The notes under the pieces are model-generated. The model saw only the letters and a list, made by a program, of their open reading frames with translations, did no database searches and was not told the DNA's origin. Positions 53,470 through 60,795 of a stretch of 64,000 bases of DNA are shown piece by piece. The stretch lies in assembly GCA_003416985.1 (NCBI GenBank), contig QVIN01000016.1, positions 53,108 through 117,107 on the forward strand. The letters are read 5' to 3'. This DNA comes from Duganella sp. BJB480. GTDB taxonomy: Bacteria > Pseudomonadota > Gammaproteobacteria > Burkholderiales > Burkholderiaceae_D. Position 1 is the first letter of the stretch. Every line of letters begins with the position of its first letter. The position numbers and the translations under genes were made by a program.

Positions 53470-54099
53470 GTGCTTATCTCCCCAGAACAATTCATCGGCT
53501 TTCTCAGCGCCGCCTTGCTGATCACGATTTCGCCGGGCCCGGATAATTTGATGGTGCTCAGTGTCGGCATGTCGCGCGGAAGGCGGCAGGGCATGGTGTT
53601 CGGCCTGGGCTGCGCGCTGGGCTGCCTGAGCCACACGCTGCTGGCGACGCTGGGCGTGAGCGCGCTGATCAAGGCATCGCCGCTGGCGTTCGGCGCGCTC
53701 AAGCTGCTGGGCGGAGGCTATCTGATCTGGCTGGGCATAGGCGCGCTGCGCAGCCGTGGCGGCGCGCGCGTCGAGGGCGCCGGCGTGCCGGATGAGAGTT
53801 TGGGCAAGCTGTTTGTCAAAGGCTTGTTCGCCAACGCCGTCAATCCCAAGGTGGTGCTGTTCTTCCTGTCGTTCCTGCCGCAGTTCGTCGTGGCAGAGCG
53901 GGGCGACGCCAGCTGGCAGACCGCGCAGTTGGGCTTGTTGTTCACGGCGCAGGGCGTGGTCTTGTTCGGTTTGCTGGGGTATTTTTCCGGCGCGGTGGGC
54001 GCGTGGATCAACCGCCATCCGGGCGCGGGTACGTGGATGGACCGTGTGGCCGGTACGATTTTCGTCGGCCTGGGGCTGAAATTGATCGTTTCCCGTTGA
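53470..54099 (+). CDS. LysE/RhtB-family amino acid exporter
   Basis: A 209-residue membrane protein with six hydrophobic segments. ALLITISPGPDNLMVLSVGMSRGRRQGMVFGLG is the LysE signature, and KGLFANAVNPKVVLFFLSFLPQFV the second conserved block. The GTG at 53470, with AGGAG 7 bases upstream, is the better start; an in-frame ATG at 53440 has no ribosome site. It is divergent from the hybrid kinase and is followed by a strong terminator (54207). Confidence 0.92.
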   Translation: MLISPEQFIGFLSAALLITISPGPDNLMVLSVGMSRGRRQGMVFGLGCALGCLSHTLLATLGVSALIKASPLAFGALKLLGGGYLIWLGIGALRSRGGARVEGAGVPDESLGKLFVKGLFANAVNPKVVLFFLSFLPQFVVAERGDASWQTAQLGLLFTAQGVVLFGLLGYFSGAVGAWINRHPGAGTWMDRVAGTIFVGLGLKLIVSR

Positions 54100-54206
54100 A
54101 AGAGTAAAAAAAAGTCTGTTCGCGGCGCCGTTTGTCATCAGGGCGTAATGTTGCGCTGCAATACTGGCTTTGCTCTTTCAAGTCTCTCCCGATTTGAAAA
54201 CTTTTC

Positions 54207-54239
54207 GCCCGCGCCTCTTTGTGCTGCGGGCTTTTTTTT
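54207..54239 (+). terminator. Strong Rho-independent terminator; left boundary of the small-gene array
   Basis: GCCCGC (54207-54212) pairs with GCGGGC (54226-54231) and is followed by eight T residues (54232-54239). After this point composition becomes A/T-richer and genes become small and unusual. Confidence 0.8.
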
Positions 54240-54312
54240 GTCCTTCGCGGCGGGAATTGCACTTGCAACTTTTTCATGTCATTATCAGGACATTAAGATT
54301 GGAGTGGCGATT

Positions 54313-54570
54313 ATGAGTGAAATAATTGTTTTGAAGATTTCCGATGATGTGTACGTGGATTTGAATGGCGCGAAGCTGGCTTCGACAAATGAGGTTGCCG
54401 AGGCTCTCGGGAAGATCTACGCCGACAATCCAGATGCGACCATTTCGATCGAAGCAGACACATCCTCTCACTACGAGGCTATCGGCAAGGCTATTTACGG
54501 CAGTCACCGCGTCGGTTTTGTGGGCGAACGGGTTCGCATCCTTGTCGATGGAAAGCTGGTGGAAACCTGA
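54313..54570 (+). CDS. Small protein with ExbD/TolR C-terminal-like pattern
   Basis: An 85-residue protein, IIVLKISDDVYVDLNGAKLASTNEVAEALGKIYADNPDATISIEADTSSHYEAIGKAIYGSHRVGFVGERVRILV. The alternating strand-helix pattern with I.I.AD..SHYEAIG resembles the periplasmic domain of ExbD/TolR, without their membrane anchor. GGAG lies about 9 bases upstream. It and the next gene are 21 bases apart with no cassette repeat between, so they may form one unit. Assignment to ExbD is tentative. Confidence 0.65.
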   Translation: MSEIIVLKISDDVYVDLNGAKLASTNEVAEALGKIYADNPDATISIEADTSSHYEAIGKAIYGSHRVGFVGERVRILVDGKLVET

Positions 54571-54591
54571 CACTGCGGAGGACTACTGCCC

Positions 54592-54810
54592 GTGAAAGAA
54601 TTTAGATTTAAAATATTTGGCGCTCTTATCGCCATTACCGGCTCGGAAGGGGGCTGGAAAGCTTTTTATCTTGGGACCGATGGGAAGCGCAGGCCAGCAG
54701 ACTTTGTGGTGCCAAGTGATATCGCGGAGGATGATCTGTGTGAATATCTGGCGGACTTATATCATGAGAATGCTACGCCTCGAAACTGCGATGCGGTGCG
54801 GCTAACGTAA
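54592..54810 (+). CDS. Small conserved protein (about 70-residue family with AFYLGxDGKRRPA motif)
   Basis: A 72-residue protein from a GTG start at 54592 with GGAGG 10 bases upstream. The sequence GGWKAFYLGTDGKRRPADFVVPSDIAEDDLCEYLADLYHENATPRN matches a recalled family of short proteins scattered among proteobacterial genomic islands, of unknown function. The stop is followed 10 bases later by the first cassette repeat. Confidence 0.7.
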   Translation: MKEFRFKIFGALIAITGSEGGWKAFYLGTDGKRRPADFVVPSDIAEDDLCEYLADLYHENATPRNCDAVRLT

Positions 54811-54820
54811 GACGGTGTTT

Positions 54821-54837
54821 GGCCAGCAGCGGCCGCT
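54821..54837 (+). repeat. Cassette repeat 1 (GGCCA-N4-CGGAC type)
   Basis: Core GGCCAGCAGCGGCCGCT, 10 bases after a stop codon. The second half has CGGCC instead of CGGAC. Confidence 0.6.
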
Positions 54838-54885
54838 GAAATACGTTAAGGATCAAGCGCGTTTCGGAGAATTTTAAGGAAAATC

Positions 54886-55122
54886 ATGTCAGGAAAATTT
54901 TTGAGTCGAGGTGCACTTGTTGACCTTGTTAAGAGTCAGGAACGAACCAACGCTAGTCAAAAACGCGAGGGATTAACCCAGCATCCGGTGCGAACAACTG
55001 TGTGCGGCTGCCCTGATTCTAACTGCGGTGGCTGGCATACCATACTGACTGAAAAAAGCGTGCCGACCCGGGATGAGTGCAGGTCAATCTTGCAAAACGA
55101 AAAAATTCAAAGAAAAGGCTAG
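54886..55122 (+). CDS. Small hypothetical protein with Cys-rich motif
   Basis: A 78-residue protein with AAGGA 7 bases before the ATG. It has a CGCPDSNCGGWHTIL segment whose three cysteines and histidine could bind metal. No family recognised. It is in the small-gene array, flanked by repeats 1 and 2. Confidence 0.6.
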   Translation: MSGKFLSRGALVDLVKSQERTNASQKREGLTQHPVRTTVCGCPDSNCGGWHTILTEKSVPTRDECRSILQNEKIQRKG

Positions 55123-55140
55123 TTACATTCGGCAGAGTCC

Positions 55141-55157
55141 GGCCAAAAACGGACATG
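55141..55157 (+). repeat. Cassette repeat 2
   Basis: Core GGCCAAAAACGGACATG, 18 bases after a stop; preceded by CGGCAGAGTC. Confidence 0.7.
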
Positions 55158-55178
55158 CAATTTCAGGGGGAAATTTGG

Positions 55179-55625
55179 ATGATCATACGAACTATATTCT
55201 TTATATTATTATCCGCAATATTTATTTCTGGATGCAATTTTCAAGCTGGAGATTTCTACCAAGACAGGCTGGCGTCCGAGGATGCTACTCATAGACTGCG
55301 TAAGCTATACAATGAACAGCGTTTTTCAGAAATCTATGACTTGGGTACGCCCCAAATGCGTGAGTCAGTTAGTAGGGAGGTTTTTGTGCAAAGTGCGACG
55401 GAAAGCTATGCTCGTTTTGGCCAGTTCAAAAAAGCCACTGAAGCGGGCACGGCATGTTTGCCGCTTCAAGTACGATTAGTGTATTTGTCTGAATACGAAA
55501 AGGGGAAGGTTACCGAAAAACTGGCCTGGGCGATGTCACATGGAAGAGCTGAGTTAATTATGTTTAATATTTCGGAGGGATATGCTCCGCCAACCGAAGA
55601 GATAAAAAACCAATGCCCATCCTAG
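55179..55625 (+). CDS. Putative lipoprotein
   Basis: A 148-residue protein. Its N-terminus IIRTIFFILLSAIFISGCNF has a membrane segment and lipobox ISGC, so it should be lipidated at Cys18. The rest (RLRKLYNEQRFSEIYDLGTPQMRESVSREVFVQS..) resembles DUF4019/DUF3887-type small lipoproteins. GGGGG lies 8-12 bases before the ATG at 55179, which decides against the upstream in-frame start at 55077 that overlaps the previous gene. Confidence 0.75.
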   Translation: MIIRTIFFILLSAIFISGCNFQAGDFYQDRLASEDATHRLRKLYNEQRFSEIYDLGTPQMRESVSREVFVQSATESYARFGQFKKATEAGTACLPLQVRLVYLSEYEKGKVTEKLAWAMSHGRAELIMFNISEGYAPPTEEIKNQCPS

Positions 55626-55649
55626 CCTGAAATACAATCGACGGGATCC

Positions 55650-55666
55650 GGCCAGCTCCGGACATT
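55650..55666 (+). repeat. Cassette repeat 3
   Basis: Core GGCCAGCTCCGGACATT, 24 bases after a stop; preceded by TACAATCGACGGGATCC. Confidence 0.75.
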
Positions 55667-55687
55667 CAGGATTTTCGCATTAGTGAC

Positions 55688-56050
55688 TTATGATTGTTTG
55701 ACGTCCAAAAATCTACAAAGGGCAAACTTAATTCGCTCTTGTTGATATGGTTTTTGAATCGAATATATGCCTGCCACAATGCCAAGTGTGGCCGTATTAA
55801 GGACCAGCGCAAGGATTAATGCAGTTTTTATTGTTCTGGTGTTCATGGATACTTTCTCCAGTTCGTAGGTGATTCGTCCTTGAATGACAAACAGCATACT
55901 TTCAGCAATCCAACGGATTGCTTTTCGCTGGGATTCGATATAGACCAACTCATTGAACATTGCCTGTGCCCAGTCCTTCCGGTGCGACGGCGTTATCCAA
56001 AGTGCCATCCGCACTAAAGTAAAGATGATTTTATCGGGTTCTGTAGACAT
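55688..56050 (-). CDS. Hypothetical membrane protein, partner of PadR-like regulator
   Basis: A 120-residue protein with one clear C-terminal hydrophobic segment (IKTALILALVLNTATLGIVAGIY) and an amphipathic N-terminal half (RMALWITPSHRKDWAQAMFNELVYIE). It overlaps the PadR gene by one base and so is the second gene of a two-gene operon. PadR regulators commonly sit next to such small membrane proteins. It is one of the only two genes in the array on the minus strand. Confidence 0.7.
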   Translation of the reverse strand: MSTEPDKIIFTLVRMALWITPSHRKDWAQAMFNELVYIESQRKAIRWIAESMLFVIQGRITYELEKVSMNTRTIKTALILALVLNTATLGIVAGIYSIQKPYQQERIKFALCRFLDVKQS

Positions 56051-56358
56051 CAGGCTTGACCTGGTGACAGTGGTCGAGAGCTCATGTTCTCTAGGGCTGA
56101 ATGCTCAATCGCATATGAGACTCCTTCAGTATTTAATCGGTATAGTTTTCTGGGCGGACGTCCCACAATTTGCGAAGGCTCCCACTTGGATTCAAGCATT
56201 CCTCGGTCGTTCAATCGCATGAGGATTGGATAAAGTGTTCCTGAGCTGAGGCCGGTCTGCTCAGAAAGATCATAGCCATGCTGCCATACAGTACGTCGCG
56301 ACAGCAAAGCCGTGAGAAGCATCTTGGTCTGAGGAGAGGGGGATCGAGCTCGTATCAT
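56050..56358 (-). CDS. PadR-family transcriptional regulator
   Basis: A 102-residue winged-helix regulator. TKMLLTALLSRRTVWQHGYDLSEQTGLSSGTLYPILMRLNDRGMLESKWEP is the PadR DNA-binding domain, and GRPPRKLYRLNTEG the wing. It belongs to the short PadR-s2 type without a long C-terminal helix. A perfect 12-base palindrome lies 10 bases upstream of the start, a likely autoregulatory operator. Confidence 0.88.
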   Translation of the reverse strand: MIRARSPSPQTKMLLTALLSRRTVWQHGYDLSEQTGLSSGTLYPILMRLNDRGMLESKWEPSQIVGRPPRKLYRLNTEGVSYAIEHSALENMSSRPLSPGQA

Positions 56359-56367
56359 GCTTCAATG

Positions 56368-56379
56368 CTACATATGTAG
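56368..56379. promoter_or_regulatory. Likely PadR operator
   Basis: CTACATATGTAG is a perfect 12-base palindrome immediately upstream of the padR start. PadR sites commonly contain ATGT/ACAT half sites, as here. Confidence 0.6.
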
Positions 56380-56401
56380 ACTTAATGTGTCAAGCTGTCA
56401 G

Positions 56402-56503
56402 ATGCCCGTAAATGATCGATCGCCAGAGTCTGTTTACTATTTCAGCTACTTCGGCTTTAAGCGGCGTCAGCTTGGCGTGAGAATTCGTGAGTTTTGCAGA
56501 TAA
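56402..56503 (+). other. Short open frame, possible cassette remnant
   Basis: A 33-codon frame (ATG at 56402, TAA at 56501-56503) ends 35 bases before cassette repeat 4, the position a cassette gene would occupy. The C-terminal part, VYYFSYFGFKRRQLG, could be a fragment of a larger protein lost when the padR pair arrived. No ribosome site. The 250 bases upstream of 56607 hold nothing else. Confidence 0.25.
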
Positions 56504-56538
56504 GCAAGCTGCTATCCTGAACGCCTTCGGCCGAGTTC

Positions 56539-56555
56539 GGCCATTAGCTGCCCTT
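56539..56555 (+). repeat. Cassette repeat 4
   Basis: Core GGCCATTAGCTGCCCTT, preceded by GGCCGAGTTC so that GGCCGA and TCGGCC form an inverted repeat. The right half is diverged. Confidence 0.6.
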
Positions 56556-56606
56556 CTTGCAACTGTGTTGGGCTGTAGATAGCTCAACCAAATTAAATTT
56601 ACAAAT

Positions 56607-56831
56607 ATGATAGCATTTAGAGACTTTTCTTCTGATGAATATGGACGTCCTGAGGGAATCGACCGGGCACTGGTGGAAGCAAACGAGTGGATGAATCGAA
56701 CCGGAATTAAGCCTTTAAACATTGAAACATTGAGAAAGGTCACAGGAGGTGGGGTGGCAAAGCTAACGTCCTCGGATATCGGGTTACGCGTCTGGTACGT
56801 AATCAGTTCTGAACATGGCGCTGCTGGTTAA
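56607..56831 (+). CDS. Small hypothetical protein
   Basis: A 74-residue protein: EYGRPEGIDRALVEANEWMNRTGIKPLNIETLRKVTGGGVAKLTSSDIGLRVWYVI. The VEANEWMNRTGI.P.NIETL..RVWY pattern resembles short island-borne proteins. No ribosome site is visible, and an antisense frame (56390-56743) exists but has poor coding character. The stop is followed by repeat 5. Confidence 0.5.
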   Translation: MIAFRDFSSDEYGRPEGIDRALVEANEWMNRTGIKPLNIETLRKVTGGGVAKLTSSDIGLRVWYVISSEHGAAG

Positions 56832-56858
56832 GTGGCAAGATATTGTACGTTCGCAACC

Positions 56859-56875
56859 GGCCAATAACGGACCTC
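56859..56875 (+). repeat. Cassette repeat 5
   Basis: Core GGCCAATAACGGACCTC, 27 bases after a stop. Confidence 0.75.
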
Positions 56876-56903
56876 TTGTTTTACTTAAGTTTTGGAAATT
56901 TTA

Positions 56904-57236
56904 ATGGCGACATATTTTTTTCTCGCATCCCCGAACGGGCAGACTTTTAAAGTAAAAGATGGATTTTCGTGGCCTGCATTTTTATTTGGCCCGATGTGGG
57001 GAATTTTCGCTGGAGTTTGGATACAATTGCCTGTAATACTGACCGCTTGGATTGCGTTAATGCTTATTGACGATTTTCTGGTGAAGCCGTCAGGAAGTGT
57101 AATTCTCTATATTTTGATGGGGCCTCTATACATCACTTATATGTTCGTCTGTGGGAAGAATGGAAACCGCTGGATTGTAAAGAACATGATGAAGCGAGGA
57201 TTCGTCCAAAGTTCGTCAGGTCTTGCTTCTTTATAG
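56904..57236 (+). CDS. DUF2628-type membrane protein
   Basis: A 110-residue protein with three hydrophobic segments. FKVKDGFSWPAFLFGPMWGIFAGVW is the DUF2628 pattern (short cytoplasmic start, W.AF.FGP.W), with a basic C-terminus (RWIVKNMMKRGF). The ATG at 56904 is chosen; an upstream in-frame TTG adds four residues. Function unknown. Confidence 0.8.
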   Translation: MATYFFLASPNGQTFKVKDGFSWPAFLFGPMWGIFAGVWIQLPVILTAWIALMLIDDFLVKPSGSVILYILMGPLYITYMFVCGKNGNRWIVKNMMKRGFVQSSSGLASL

Positions 57237-57245
57237 GCCGAGTTC

Positions 57246-57262
57246 GGCCACTAACGGACGGT
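57246..57262 (+). repeat. Cassette repeat 6
   Basis: Core GGCCACTAACGGACGGT, 9 bases after a stop; preceded by GGCCGAGTTC, giving a perfect 6-bp dyad with TCGGCC. Confidence 0.8.
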
Positions 57263-57292
57263 CGATGAATAGAACACTTTATTGAGATAAAT

Positions 57293-57736
57293 ATGGAATT
57301 TGATGCTAAAGCAACTTGGAAGTACGCGAAACACGTCCTACCGATGGGTTATGCGATTGATGCAGCTATAGACGCTGCAGCCTGGGTTTTAAAAAAAACA
57401 GACAGCGGCGGTTCCGTAAGCGATGAAGATGTTTCGCAGGCCCAGCACAAGATGCGCATGGCTGAGGCACACGCAAAGGTTACTCAAGAACTCGCAATTG
57501 CCCGTCGCATCAGTGAGGCAACTGAGGTGTCAATTGAAGAGCATTATGCCTATAGCGGAGCAGGACATGTCGGTTTGAAATTTGACAAGGCAGCGGGCAC
57601 GCTTGGAGCTGGCGGTGAAGGAATGCATATATCCAAGCGAGTGTACAAATTTTCGGGATTTCCTGCACCCATTATGGGCGAAAGTGATGTTTCTAATGAA
57701 GAGACGGTGGAAGTACCTTCCACAACTGAGGGCTGA
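57293..57736 (+). CDS. Hypothetical protein
   Basis: A 147-residue soluble protein with a helical N-terminal half (QAQHKMRMAEAHAKVTQELAIARRISEATEVSIEEHY) and a Gly-rich segment (YSGAGHVGLKFDKAAGTLGAGGEG). No signal peptide or clear membrane segment. No family recognised. Flanked by repeats 6 and 7. Confidence 0.65.
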   Translation: MEFDAKATWKYAKHVLPMGYAIDAAIDAAAWVLKKTDSGGSVSDEDVSQAQHKMRMAEAHAKVTQELAIARRISEATEVSIEEHYAYSGAGHVGLKFDKAAGTLGAGGEGMHISKRVYKFSGFPAPIMGESDVSNEETVEVPSTTEG

Positions 57737-57740
57737 GTAA

Positions 57741-57757
57741 GGCCATCACCGGACCCT
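57741..57757 (+). repeat. Cassette repeat 7
   Basis: Core GGCCATCACCGGACCCT, 4 bases after a stop. Confidence 0.75.
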
Positions 57758-57782
57758 TGCGTAACTTGTGAGAACATGAAAC

Positions 57783-58169
57783 ATGGAAGTAATCCACGTT
57801 GTATCAGTTGACCCGGTTTCTACGGGAGATGAAAGTGCGTCTGTGACACTCGATAGCGGCAAGGGGCAACTCGTCGCATTTTGTTGGCCATGTGGACTGC
57901 ATGTTGGAGACGAGGTTGAGAATCGGCTTTCCACTCTGGAGGGAATCGCTCGTGCCGCTTACTTTTCAGACTGGCCAGCAGAAGAAATAGAAGCGTTGTC
58001 TTCAGAACGGATAGAGCGTACTGGTCATTATTCTTATGAAGGACGAGGCCGTGTCGTTGATGAGGCAGAGGGTCTTGTTGAAGTCAATGGGTTTGTAATC
58101 GAGCTAAGTAATGTGCACTGTGATGGCTATGTTGATTTTGAAATAAAGCGCCTTGATGTTCGTGCATAG
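57783..58169 (+). CDS. Hypothetical acidic protein
   Basis: A 128-residue acidic beta-rich protein (VTLDSGKGQLVAFCWPCGLHVGDEVENRL and GRGRVVDEAEGLVEVNGFVIELSNVHCDGYVDFEIKRLDV). The second half resembles short barrel-like proteins of unknown function found in islands. No export signal. Flanked by repeats 7 and 8. Confidence 0.65.
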   Translation: MEVIHVVSVDPVSTGDESASVTLDSGKGQLVAFCWPCGLHVGDEVENRLSTLEGIARAAYFSDWPAEEIEALSSERIERTGHYSYEGRGRVVDEAEGLVEVNGFVIELSNVHCDGYVDFEIKRLDVRA

Positions 58170-58183
58170 ATAGGGCTGAAACC

Positions 58184-58200
58184 GGCCAAATGCGGACCTA
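58184..58200 (+). repeat. Cassette repeat 8
   Basis: Core GGCCAAATGCGGACCTA, 14 bases after a stop. Confidence 0.8.
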
Positions 58201-58227
58201 CCCTTCACCAGTGTTGGAACCTGATAA

Positions 58228-58632
58228 ATGACGTACCGCCCAATGTCTGATCCAAAAATTCATGAGCTTGTGTCCGCTCTGTACTCGGAAAACTGGGCGA
58301 GCTCAATTAGCAAGATTGAACAACTGGTGGCTATTGTCGATGCTCGGAAAATCTCCGAGCTTCTCATTTTCAGTGAGGGGTGGCGGGAACGGGTCGTCGC
58401 AGCAAAGATTATTGCCGCATTCGATCTCGTAGATCTCGTCACACCCTTGATCAGCACATTCAGAGGCAATGCCGAGTCAAACACCGTTCGCGCCTTTGCC
58501 AAGCTGATCGCTACTAACGCAACGCCGGACATCAGGCACAAACTCTTTGAGGAACTTCGTGCTTGCTGTCCCGATACGCCGTATGGCAAACACATGATCA
58601 GGGTTATCGACGATGCCTCCGATGCAGCTTAG
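58228..58632 (+). CDS. Hypothetical HEAT-repeat-like helical protein
   Basis: A 134-residue all-helical protein, SKIEQLVAIVDARKISELLIFSEGWRERVVAAKIIAAFDLVDLVTPLISTFRGNAESNTVRAFAKLIA, with two or three HEAT/Armadillo-like repeats. Small HEAT proteins occur as immunity proteins in toxin islands, but no toxin is seen here. An in-frame ATG at 58243 is an alternative start. Confidence 0.65.
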   Translation: MTYRPMSDPKIHELVSALYSENWASSISKIEQLVAIVDARKISELLIFSEGWRERVVAAKIIAAFDLVDLVTPLISTFRGNAESNTVRAFAKLIATNATPDIRHKLFEELRACCPDTPYGKHMIRVIDDASDAA

Positions 58633-58739
58633 AACCTTGCAGCAATTAAAGTTTGTCGCGCGACCAACCGACGAATCCGGGGCGCGTGCTGCCAAGCTTG
58701 CTGCCGCCCCCTGGCCGTCGAGTACAATCGGCAGAGATC

Positions 58740-58756
58740 GGCCAAGAGCGGCCGCC
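58740..58756 (+). repeat. Cassette repeat 9
   Basis: Core GGCCAAGAGCGGCCGCC, 107 bases after a stop; preceded by TACAATCGGCAGAGATC, which matches repeats 2 and 3. Confidence 0.65.
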
Positions 58757-58793
58757 CATGCTCCAAATAGGGATTTGAAAAAGAGGTGAAAGT

Positions 58794-59195
58794 TTGAACG
58801 ACGCCTTATCGTACTGGTCGCCCATATGTGAATTGGTTTCAAATCTACGTTGTTGGGTTCGCGTCTGCGCGAAGGTTGGCACTGACTCAGAAGAGGGACA
58901 TTGGGGACAGCTACTCGCGATTCCGAGTAGAGGCTATCTTGAGGGGCCAGGAGGCGTCTTTCCGTTCCTCGATATTGAATGGGTTGAGATATCAATGAGT
59001 CGCGTCAAGGGTGGCATCGCGGGCCATCCACTGCAATTCATAGACGCAAGGGACGAAATTCTTGCCCATTTTCGCACGACACAGGTCAGCTGGGAGCTCT
59101 GCGACAGCACATGGTCGAACGCAGGAATTTTTGAAGATGAACCTGTTGAAGTGGTCCGGATCGCCGGTTTAATTGGGCATATGCAAGGACCGTAA
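58794..59195 (+). CDS. Hypothetical protein with TTG start
   Basis: A 133-residue soluble protein from a TTG at 58794 with a good GAGGTG ribosome site 6 bases upstream. Features are Cys/Trp-rich N-terminus (CELVSNLRCWVRVCAKVGTD), then GPGGVFPFLDIEWVEI. No family recognised. Flanked by repeats 9 and 10. Confidence 0.6.
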   Translation: MNDALSYWSPICELVSNLRCWVRVCAKVGTDSEEGHWGQLLAIPSRGYLEGPGGVFPFLDIEWVEISMSRVKGGIAGHPLQFIDARDEILAHFRTTQVSWELCDSTWSNAGIFEDEPVEVVRIAGLIGHMQGP

Positions 59196-59197
59196 TT

Positions 59198-59214
59198 GGC
59201 CAATTCCGGCCGGT
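59198..59214 (+). repeat. Cassette repeat 10
   Basis: Core GGCCAATTCCGGCCGGT, 2 bases after a stop. Confidence 0.7.
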
Positions 59215-59243
59215 CGATTCATATTCTTCTCTTTAGGGTTACC

Positions 59244-59651
59244 ATGCTATTTCGTGTGTTTGGAGGACTAGTTCTTTGCTTGAATTTGGCAACAGCTGGC
59301 GCCAGAGACGTGGTCTGCGCCGATTCGAAGGATACAATCGAAGAACGCAACTGTATGTCTGCCGAGATTGACAAGGTGGAGCAGAAACTCACGAGATATG
59401 TTGACGCTGCGAAAGAGCGCATTTCAGAAGATAAAGAAATCGTACTATCACTTGACGAAGAACAGAAGGCGTGGCTTGGTTATAGATTGGTCCATTGTGG
59501 TGATGTCTATAAATATTGGTTCCAAGGGACTTATCGATATCGTGCATCATTGCAGTGTATGCTTGATTTAACGCAAGAGAGAACGCATGATATTTGGTCT
59601 GCCTACCTAACTTATACTGATTCTAATGCTGGAATTTTGCCTGAGCCGTAA
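59244..59651 (+). CDS. Secreted LprI/DUF1311-type protein
   Basis: A 135-residue exported protein with a signal peptide (VFGGLVLCLNLATAGA). Cysteines in DVVCADSKDTIEERNCMSAEI, the helix KLTRYVDAAKERI, the motif EEQKAWLGYRLVHCGDVY and CMLDLTQERT match the DUF1311/LprI-like family, some of which inhibit lysozyme. A weak TAGGG site precedes the ATG at 59244; an in-frame ATG at 59196 lies inside repeat 10. Confidence 0.78.
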   Translation: MLFRVFGGLVLCLNLATAGARDVVCADSKDTIEERNCMSAEIDKVEQKLTRYVDAAKERISEDKEIVLSLDEEQKAWLGYRLVHCGDVYKYWFQGTYRYRASLQCMLDLTQERTHDIWSAYLTYTDSNAGILPEP

Positions 59652-59668
59652 GTGAAATGACCGAACTC

Positions 59669-59679
59669 GGCCAGTTGCA
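59669..59679 (+). repeat. Cassette repeat 11, left half (interrupted by IS110-type element)
   Basis: GGCCAGTTGCA, 17 bases after a stop, is the left half of a repeat whose right half (CAGACGTT, 61063-61070) lies beyond the insertion element. Joined, they read GGCCAGTTGCAGACGTT. Confidence 0.75.
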
Positions 59680-59763
59680 ATGGGATGGACTCCTCCTCAC
59701 CTGTCGGCGTCTGAGCGCCTAAACTGGAGTTTCGACACAACCAGTTGAGAGAAGGAGTCCACC

Positions 59764-60795
59764 ATGAAGATTATCCGCGTCGGCGTCGATCTGGCCAAGA
59801 GTGTCTTTCAAGTGCACGGGGTTGATCGTTGCGAAAAGGTCGTGTGGCGCAAGAAGCTGGGCCGTGCAGAATGGCTCGGGGCGTTGCTGGAAAAAATTGA
59901 GCCGGGCTGCGAAATTGGCATGGAAGCCTGTGGTGGCGCATATCACTGGGCCCGGCAATTGCAGAAGCGAGGCTTCACCGTGAAGCTGATCGCACCGCAA
60001 TTCGTCAAGCCGTACGTGAAGAGCAACAAGAACGACGCGAACGATGCGGAGGCAATTTGCGAAGCAATGAGTCGTCCGAACATGCGCTTCGTCGCGATCA
60101 AATCAGTCGAGCAGCAAGACTTGCAAGCGATACATCGGATCAGGGCTGAGTTGTGTAATCAGCGCAGAGCCAAGGGTAACCAGATTCGCGGCCTATGTTC
60201 CGAGTATGGCTTGGTAGCGCCAAGGGAAATGATCCAGTTACGAGCAGCCGTGCCTTGCTGGCTAGAGGATATGGAGAATGGTTTGACGCTACGGTTCCGT
60301 CGAATGCTGCGCGGCTTGTGGCTTGATCTCATGAACCTGGAACTCAGAGTTAAAGAATTGGATCAGGAAATTGAAATTGCGGCGGCTACCGATCCGGTCG
60401 CCGCCAGGTTGCAGCAGTTGCGGGGCGTCGGCCCGATCATCGCTACAGCGATTGTGGCCAACGTCGGCGACGCAAAACAGTTCAGCAGCGGCAGACAGAT
60501 GGCCGCATCGTTGGGGCTAACGCCACGGCAGAACAGCTCCGGCGGCAAGGAACGATTGCTGGGTATTACGAAACGCGGCGACGCGCAGTTGCGAACGCTG
60601 TTGATTCACGGGGCTCGTTCAGTTTTACGAACGGCGGCCAGCAAGAATGATCGGATGAGTCGCTGGGTAACACACATCGCTCAGACGAGGCACCACAACA
60701 TCGCGGCGGTCGCGCTGGCCAACAAGACGGCGCGTATCGCCTGGGCGATGATGACCAAGGGCACGGACTACCAGCCTGGTCCAGTGGCAGTTTAA
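59764..60795 (+). CDS. IS110-family transposase (DEDD recombinase)
   Basis: A 343-residue RNA-guided recombinase-type transposase. The RuvC-like DEDD set is Asp9 (VGVDLAKSVFQVHGVD), Glu54 (IGMEACGGAYHWARQL), Asp91 and Asp94 (KNDANDAEAI). The C-terminal Tnp domain has GVGPIIATAIVANVGDAKQFSSGRQ, GLTPRQNSSGGKERLLGITKRGDAQLRTLL. It is intact with no frameshift. GGAG precedes the ATG. Confidence 0.95.
   Translation: MKIIRVGVDLAKSVFQVHGVDRCEKVVWRKKLGRAEWLGALLEKIEPGCEIGMEACGGAYHWARQLQKRGFTVKLIAPQFVKPYVKSNKNDANDAEAICEAMSRPNMRFVAIKSVEQQDLQAIHRIRAELCNQRRAKGNQIRGLCSEYGLVAPREMIQLRAAVPCWLEDMENGLTLRFRRMLRGLWLDLMNLELRVKELDQEIEIAAATDPVAARLQQLRGVGPIIATAIVANVGDAKQFSSGRQMAASLGLTPRQNSSGGKERLLGITKRGDAQLRTLLIHGARSVLRTAASKNDRMSRWVTHIAQTRHHNIAAVALANKTARIAWAMMTKGTDYQPGPVAV

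Noticed and set aside
56390-56743. 117-codon minus-strand frame in the array
   Set aside because: It crosses a cassette repeat and overlaps the better plus-strand gene at 56607; no ribosome site or family.
58228-58632. A toxin-immunity locus explanation for the array
   Set aside because: Some small proteins resemble immunity-type folds, but no toxin, secretion or adapter gene is in view.
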